Origin: Treponema sp.
Lineage (GTDB): Bacteria; Spirochaetota; Spirochaetia; Treponematales; Treponemataceae
Assembly: GCA_024402535.1 (NCBI GenBank)
Contig: JAKSTN010000007.1
Location: 18,159 to 82,158, forward strand
DNA: 64,000 nt
Reading direction: 5' to 3'
Shown here: positions 63,930 to 64,000 of the stretch, piece by piece
Position numbering within the stretch: position 1 is the stretch's first letter
Layout of the letters: each line of letters starts with the position of its first letter
Made by a program: the position numbers and the translations under genes
Notes under the pieces: model-generated
Databases searched by the model: none
What the model was told of the DNA's origin: nothing
Seen by the model: the letters and a program-made list of their open reading frames with translations, nothing else

Positions 63930-63995
63930 TTAGAATGAACCTGCTACTGCAACAGCACAAGCTACTGTACAACCAACCATAGGGTTGTTACCCAT
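63930..63995 (-). CDS. Small two-cysteine peptide, 21 residues or longer
   Basis: A minus-strand frame from the ATG at 63995: MGNNPMVG followed by CTVACAVAVAGSF and TAA. It may extend beyond the window edge, since the codon before the ATG is still open. The last 13 residues are repeated in every array unit. A strong terminator (63890-63910) follows. Small, Gly/Ala/Val-rich, two cysteines four apart and an aromatic C-terminal residue: compatible with the core of a ribosomally made, modified peptide or a small signalling peptide. No maturation enzyme is in the window; it would have to lie to the right. Confidence 0.45.
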   Translation of the reverse strand: MGNNPMVGCTVACAVAVAGSF

Positions 63996-64000
63996 TCCCA

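Larger units (their letters stand above)
63258..64000. repeat. 415-bp tandem array of alternating A and B half-units
   Basis: Unit A occurs at 63258 and again exactly 415 bp later at 63673, with one base change over about 205 bp. Unit B occurs at about 63470 and 63885, diverging after the shared peptide-coding end. Each half-unit carries a hairpin ending in a T run on the minus strand (63258-63279, 63475-63492 and repeats), a second hairpin with T7 (63367-63396, 63576-63605), a third hairpin, and inverted copies of TTGTACAGTAG. The array is cut by the window end. Confidence 0.9.

Noticed and set aside
63258..64000. Integron cassette array or retron RNA
   Set aside because: The hairpins and inverted ends are suggestive, but no integrase or reverse transcriptase is in the window and I see no clear attC core pair.

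Overview
The window looks like chromosome of a fermentative, host- or rumen-associated spirochaete of the genus Treponema. This is inferred from low G+C, an outer membrane (signal-peptide proteins whose C-termini look like beta-barrels), many lipoproteins with spirochaete-style lipoboxes, pyruvate phosphate dikinase next to a PFK of the PKTIDND type, diguanylate-cyclase signalling, and many glycoside hydrolases. No rRNA, tRNA, insertion-sequence transposase or CRISPR array was found.

Layout. 1-1616: a gene running off the left edge and a three-gene minus-strand operon of small envelope proteins. 1801-6777: a GH31 alpha-glycosidase and a metallopeptidase/outer-membrane protein. 6916-15577: an operon of a 2016-residue Ig-like repeat protein, an outer-membrane protein and a membrane-anchored degenerate HD-GYP protein. 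15644-19439: an NlpC/P60 protein with a barrel-like tail, a stand-alone CBM48 protein, metK behind a SAM-II-like riboswitch, and nth. 19440-19861: MITE-like DNA. 19862-23554: a divergent locus of a GT-B-like protein against a TetR regulator plus a GPH sugar symporter. 23535-29263: an EamA transporter, a sensory diguanylate cyclase, a serine hydrolase and a PutP-type symporter. 29479-37420: lipoproteins, Tex and an outer-membrane protein. 37421-40289: Rsm22-like methyltransferase, MerR and DUF1015. 40426-44924: ppdK, a second MITE-like element and an aldo/keto reductase. 45012-50300: FtsK, phosphofructokinase and an FMN enzyme. 50367-58564: a GH5 lipoprotein, a two-component system and a GH2 enzyme. 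58668-62697: a small protein, a BrkB-cNMP fusion and a GH27 lipoprotein.

The right end (62704-64000) is repetitive and holds no ordinary gene. It contains four evenly spaced copies of an inverted-repeat pair (about 83 bp period). This is followed by a 415-bp tandem array in which each half-unit carries terminators, inverted copies of TTGTACAGTAG, and a minus-strand reading frame ending in the same short two-cysteine peptide tail. It may be the edge of a small-peptide (possibly RiPP-type) locus that continues beyond the window. It is the best candidate here for something undescribed.

Two regulatory themes stand out. The metK leader closely resembles the SAM-II riboswitch core but carries an extra hairpin. 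Nine genes have a -10 box exactly six bases before the start codon and no Shine-Dalgarno sequence, which points to frequent leaderless mRNAs. The physiology implied is uptake and breakdown of plant-type glycans (GH31, GH5, GH2, GH27) feeding glycolysis (PFK, PPDK), with c-di-GMP and two-component signalling at the envelope.
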